From NCBI GenBank assembly GCA_949126835.1, contig OX421497.1, positions 10,164,920 through 10,228,919 on the forward strand: DNA of 64,000 nucleotides, written 5' to 3'. A program made the translations under genes and the position numbers. The notes beneath the pieces were generated by a model that saw only the letters and a program-made list of their open reading frames with translations, was not told where the DNA came from and ran no database searches. This document shows positions 41,001-47,000 of the stretch, piece by piece; position 1 is the stretch's first letter, and each line of letters opens with the position of its first letter. Source of the stretch: Anisus vortex (taxonomy: Eukaryota; Mollusca; Gastropoda; Planorbidae).

Positions 41001-44000
41001 AATCCGCGTTAAACCGTATCCCATTCCTCACGCTAAAGCTGAAATTGTGGCAGATGAAATCAAAACACTGTTGGAACATAAAATTATAGCACCCTCCACA
41101 TCCCCGTACAATGCACCCATTGTCTTAGTAAAAAAGGCAGACGGAACTCACCGGATGTGTATTGACTTTCGGCGTCTGAACACGGTAGCCGAATTTCAAG
41201 CCGAGCCCATGCCTGACCCAAATGCTATTTTTGCTCATCTTGGAAAAGCTAGTTACTTTTCGAAATTTGATCTTAGCAAAGGGTACTACCAGATTGAAGT
41301 AGAAGAGAGTTGTCGCCCTTTTCTAGCCTTTAGCACCCCTCAAGGGCACTTTGAATTCCAAACGGTGCCTTTTGGCCTAAACAATTCATCATGTGTGTTT
41401 ACACGTATGATGAGAAAACTTTTGCAGCCCATACAAAGGCCAAGTCTGTCTAACTTTATAGACGACATTTTAATAGCCACTGAGACATTTGAAGAACACC
41501 TGGAAATCCTAGAATTGTTGCTAGGTAGGTTGAGAGAGACAGGTCTCACCGCCCGCCCTTCTAAATGCCTGATAGGATATAATAAGTTGAAATTTCTCGG
41601 CCACTTGGTAGAATGCCATCACTTGATGCCCGATGATGACAAAATAGAAAAGTTGAGAGATGCCCCCAGACCCACCACCAAGTCAGGTGTTAGATCGTTC
41701 CTTGGACTCTGTGGATATTACCAGAAGTTCGTGCCGAACTACAATGCGATAGCCTCTCCTTTGTCCGATCTCACCAAAAAAGGACACCCCGATAAAATTG
41801 CATGGAACGATCAATGCGAAAGCGCGTTCATTAAACTAAAATCGGCACTTACCAGCAAACCTGTACTTCGCCTTCCAGACTTAACACAAACTTTCGTTGT
41901 TAGGACTGACGCCAGTCTTTCCGGGTTAGGAGCAGTGCTAATGCAAGCTGACCCTGACAAGGACGGACAACTGTTTCCTGTAGCTTATGCAAGTAGAAAG
42001 TTGACAGAAGCAGAGAAGAACTACCCCACCATAGAACTAGAGTGTCTTGCATTAGTATGGGGTATAGAAAAGTTTCAAGTATACTTATATGGACGGCAGT
42101 TTACACTGCAGACAGACCACCGTCCTTTGACATTCCTCTCATCCTCCAAGGAACTTAATAGACGATTGATGCGCCATTCCCTTACCCTATCTCAATACTC
42201 CTTTAATATTGAGTATATCTTAGGCCAGCACAACTGCATTTCTGATTTCCTTAGTAGGCACCCAAAGCAGGACGCATAATAGAGTCCTTCATGATTCTTT
42301 GCTTGTTTGTAAATAATTCAATATTTCAGTTTCTTTTATCATTCAATCTTGCATGTTAATCTTGGATTTGGGAAATGAGAATGTAACGATACAAACGCGC
42401 AATATCTTGACACTAGTGGAATCTTGCCCTTAAGGCAATATTCCTCGGTCTGGGTGGGTATATGTAACAATGTAGCTCGGCTCGGCCGTTTTAACCTTAA
42501 AAATACTCGGCAACGCTATAACAAAGACCCGGCCAGTTGGATCGTTCCGGCCATTTTAATCGCTAATTAGGAAAAAAGAAACTGTACAGCGCCGCTCTAA
42601 CAAAAGGAGAGATAGTATTTCCCAGCCAAGCGTAGGAAGGTTGACATGGCCGTGTGGTGTCATGGAAAATGGATGTGAGACGGCACTGCCTTTAGCACGT
42701 AGTCTAGGGTTGAATGGTATGAATGGAAGGAAGATAGGTTAGAGTTAATCACTTGTTGTCGCTAGAATAGGGATTTCGCATGTAAATCAATGTCGTGTCT
42801 TCTTTGTATTCTCTCTTGCCTCAGCCCCCCCCCCCCCATTTCTCCGCCTCTAGCCCACAACAATGCCATGGCTTTAATTTACTTTAAAAATACATTAACA
42901 AGCCCCATTGGGAATTCCCGATAATTATTGCTTGTAAAATGGAGGCTAATAGTGATACTACACGTCTCAGCCGTAAATTGTTCCCCTACCCCTTCGGTAA
43001 ATACCCACGCCCTTTCCTTAGAAAGAGATTTATCTTCTAGACACATGTTTAATTTAGTTCTATTAATTCACTGCCCATGTGTATTTAAAGACCCCATCTT
43101 CCCAGATTTAGTTAGTTGAGCTTGTTCTGTGGAACAGAAACGTGGTTTACTCCGTGATACAGAAGTCACGTATTATTACTAATATCGTTCACTGTGCAGT
43201 GAAAGTTTTCATAGTATATTCACCAATGGTTAACATTGTGTATGACATTATCGCCTTATAGAATTGTTTACATTATTATTGAATTCTTCCAGTTCATCCA
43301 GATATATATACATACATTTTCTAGTATTAAAGACTTGTGTTATACGTAAAACTATTTCTTCAAACTTGTGTGTTGATATACATAAATATCTATTGTTGTG
43401 TATTCGCGGTGTGCTGTAAGCCAATTAGTCTAGCAGCTTGATTGTGACACTGGTATTTTCCCCCCACGCCAAGCGCTAGATTCCAAAGGCAGAGTGGACA
43501 AAAATAAATTTGTAAGACTGATGAAGGGTCTGTACGTCTATCGTACCCCTTGACAACCAGCCACGGGTGTGACTCCATGACTCACACTTACATGTGACGA
43601 CAGATGTTTGCAAATAACACTGTATTGCCACAGAAGGATAGATGGACGGATGGATGCATAGATAGATAGTTAGATGGAAGTAACACTGGAAAGAATCTTC
43701 CCATCAGTCAGTTTTCACACTTTGAAAAGTTAGGAAACAATAGACTCTATTTGTTAACTTTCGTTTAAAGTTTAAACGATTTACTTTTTTAAAAACTTAC
43801 AGAAGAGTTAAAAATTGTTCCAATTCTTGAACCAAACCACCAAAACCATGTAGTTGTAATAAAGAACTTAAAGTTGATTTAGGAATTTCTTTCATAATTT
43901 GGGAAAATGCCTGTGGAGAAGAGGAGAAAAAAAACAACATAATTTAATTTGTTTCCATCAATATAATATAGATTATCCTGGAAACAATTAAACATGTCAA

Positions 44001-47000
44001 AGAAAAGCAATCGGCTATATATATACATATATAATGTATTTCAAATTGTTTCCTTTGTTAAGAAATTCTGTTATGAAATCTATATAATAAAAGCCCCCAA
44101 AAATATATATTTTATATTTATTTTATACTAGTGGTTATGCTCGTAAAAATGACGGAGAAACGAATGTCTACACTGTGTTTTGTTAAGAGAGAAAGAAAAA
44201 AAGACAATATTACAATAAAAACTGGAGTGAGAACGTTTCTTTCGGTATTTAGTTTTTGTTATTTTTAATTGTTTCTAGTCGCCCTGACCCTAGCATATGG
44301 AATGGTTGCTGTCAAACTTCTGGTATTTAAAATTTATTTTGGGTTGTCGTCCGATAACAGTTTGCAACTTTCAACTGATTCTAAAGATGCTCTGTATGTA
44401 TTAAACTAAGTGGATTAAAGTTTGAGACTATTTCTCAGCTACTGGTATCATTCCTTCACTGATAAATGGCAAGGTGTTTCTTTGTTATGTTTAATGCATT
44501 TCTTAGCCTAGTTGGCTCTAGCTTATAGCGGCAGTATATAATTAATTATCTTAGTATGTTCTTCTCTGCTCTTTTTGCAGTGCTCACTGTATGTTTAATG
44601 AGACTCAATCTATCGGAATCTTTTTCTTTTAAATCTTTCAGTTAAGTGTTTGTTGTTTAGGGATCGATGGTTGGGCAGATTAGGTGGCTGGATGAGTAAA
44701 TAGATGGGTGAGTGGATAGCTGGGAAGATGGATAACTGGATGGATACACGTATAAATGAATAGGATATTTTTGCTCAAATAGTGAAGGAGGCAGAGATTG
44801 TGTGTCAAAAGTTGGCATATCTGTTTTTATATTGTCCACTAACCTTAACATTATCTAGTTCACAAACCCAGTAGCGGAGTGAACTGTTGTAAACCTGCGG
44901 CCACATTTTGATCAGTGAATTGTTGTAGTCGATGTTTTGCTCGTGAAAGTTTTGAGTAAACTAAAAATGCAAGAAATTGTTTTATCAATATGCAACAAAT
45001 TGTATTAATTAATATACAAAAAATTGTGCTTATTAATATACAACAAATTGTGCTAATCAATCTGCAACTAATTATGCTAAACTAATTTCCGTAACCAAAA
45101 CAACAAACAGCAATTTCTTTTGCTGGTGTTTAACAATTGATTTTATACCCGACGGCCATTTCTGGTCTTTTAGAAATATACAAAGGCTACAAAAAAAATT
45201 ATGAGGCATCCGATTTGACATCAAAAGTAAGTAGGCGTTAATTAATACTCAAAATCTTAGTCACGTTAAGTTAAATTTAGCTTTGTTTATAAAATGAATT
45301 AGTCAAGAGTTGCGTCCAAGGTTTAAAAAAAACACAATCCGTAGATACATAAAAGCACACAAAAAAAAAAAGAAAATTCTTTTGCATGAAGCAATAAGTT
45401 TGAGAATATAATTAATAGGTGATTCTTCACGTCTGACGTTCACAGTCCACCGTTTTCTTTCAGCAACATCTTTTGGAAATGAAATAAAATTTGATTCTTT
45501 ACATTCGCAGTACAACCATTAACGCATCACACAGTCACACAGACCTGTTTTTTTTTAGCAAATGAATGAATAGGACCGGAAATGTTGTACACTTTGAACC
45601 TTTATGCATGCATACTATTTAAAACTTGTCGACAGTAGAATTATACTTCAAGCGGTAATAAGTTACAGAGTAAATATTTACTTCATTACGGGGATTAGAC
45701 TAGCCCGAGTATGCTTAGCAGCTATCGTATTTCGTAGGCCTTATGAGTATAGATCTAGGGCTACATTATTTATCTGATGAACAAAAATCTATTTCTTCCA
45801 CAAATAGCAAATAAAATATTGCCCGGTTCAATTCAAATTTTATTTTCAATGTGTAAAATTACTAATTTTAGTATTGTAGTAATTTCGTAGTAATTCGTAA
45901 GACTTTCCGGACCGGAAGTCGCAAAACAAGCACAAAAAAAAGGAACAAACAAAGAACAATTTTAAATTTGTCAAATAGTTGAAATGTCTGAAAGTTAAAA
46001 ACGTACGTCTATAGCCATTGTCAGTGTGTCATCTAAAGGCTTGGGAATGTTCCCATACTTCATGGCACCGAGTAGGTTCGAAACAACCAATGCAGTATAA
46101 AAGAAACTGTTGTCGTATAAGCTCAGAAGGCGCCTCGCCATGGTCTTTTCAAAGCTGCCGTGAAAGTTGACTTTAATTGAACTGGAAAAGCCTCCTTTCA
46201 AGCGATGCCATTGCTGCAACCATCTCATGGGCTGTTCAGTTTTTGCCTGTAGTAGTAGTAGTAGAACGATTTTTCTTATTACCCTAAATAGCACACTATG
46301 TTCGACTAATATTAGACCAATATTCTGCCAATATTTACATTTCGGCTTAATGTTGGGCCAATATTGGACCAATAAAATGTTCTAAACATAAGGACAAAAA
46401 AGAGGCGCTTATTGAGGTCGCTCTCATTTCATTTTGCAGTTGTTTGTGGAAAGGGGTAGCTAGGTTGCTTTTTTTTCGTTTGGTGAGTGTGATAAGTATG
46501 CTAAAGGGAGAAGCGAGGAATGATTAGGACGAGATTTTTGAATAAATGAATTGTGATCATTAGTTTTTCAAATTACAATTAAAGTAATTAGTTTACGGAT
46601 CTTCCAAAACTTTCAACTAGATTTAGCAAGACCATGCGTCGTTTATCTTATCTTATGTACTACTGACGCTCCTTCTATAAATGAGATTTTTGAGTGGCCA
46701 GATTGAAGTTAACAACATTATATTATATAGATGATGGCCGTTAAATCCAATCAAGTGAAATGTTTCAGTAATTACACTTTTAGGAACGGGCGTTTAAGAA
46801 AGGATATACTTATATAGAATGTTATGGCCAATGGCAAGAACCAATGGACTTGCCAAGACTATTCTTCAGGGAACCAGCAGAGGAGGAAGAAAGAGAGGAA
46901 GACAAGGGAAAAGATAGAAGGACAACATCAGAGAGTGGACGGGAGATTGAGCTGTGCGATGCAATATCCAATGAGAAGGGCAAAGAGACGGGAGAAATGG

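Larger units (their letters stand above)
27213..43632 (+). mobile_element. Tandem Gmr1-like Ty3/Gypsy retrotransposon block (2.5 units, 3 shared LTRs)
   Basis: Order: truncated internal region (27,213-30,007), LTR (30,008-31,258), internal (31,259-36,195), LTR (36,196-37,444), internal (37,445-42,381), LTR (42,382-43,632). The period is about 6,186 bp. Neighbouring units share one LTR, as expected from LTR-LTR recombination, a concatemer, or assembly expansion. LTRs begin TGTAACGATACA and end TATTGCCACA. The units look identical apart from C-tract length and the homopolymer indels of the first. The block lies in the plus orientation in an intron of gene A, opposite to the gene. Confidence 0.93.

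Noticed and set aside
42280..42381. Possible env gene after RNase H
   Set aside because: Only about 100 bp lie between the pol stop and the LTR; no further frame.
44337..44405. Possible extra exon of gene A (YRASLESVESCK...)
   Set aside because: It has an acceptor-like AG but no donor, and its 3' part is shared with a decayed repeat at 26,960. Gene A is complete without it.
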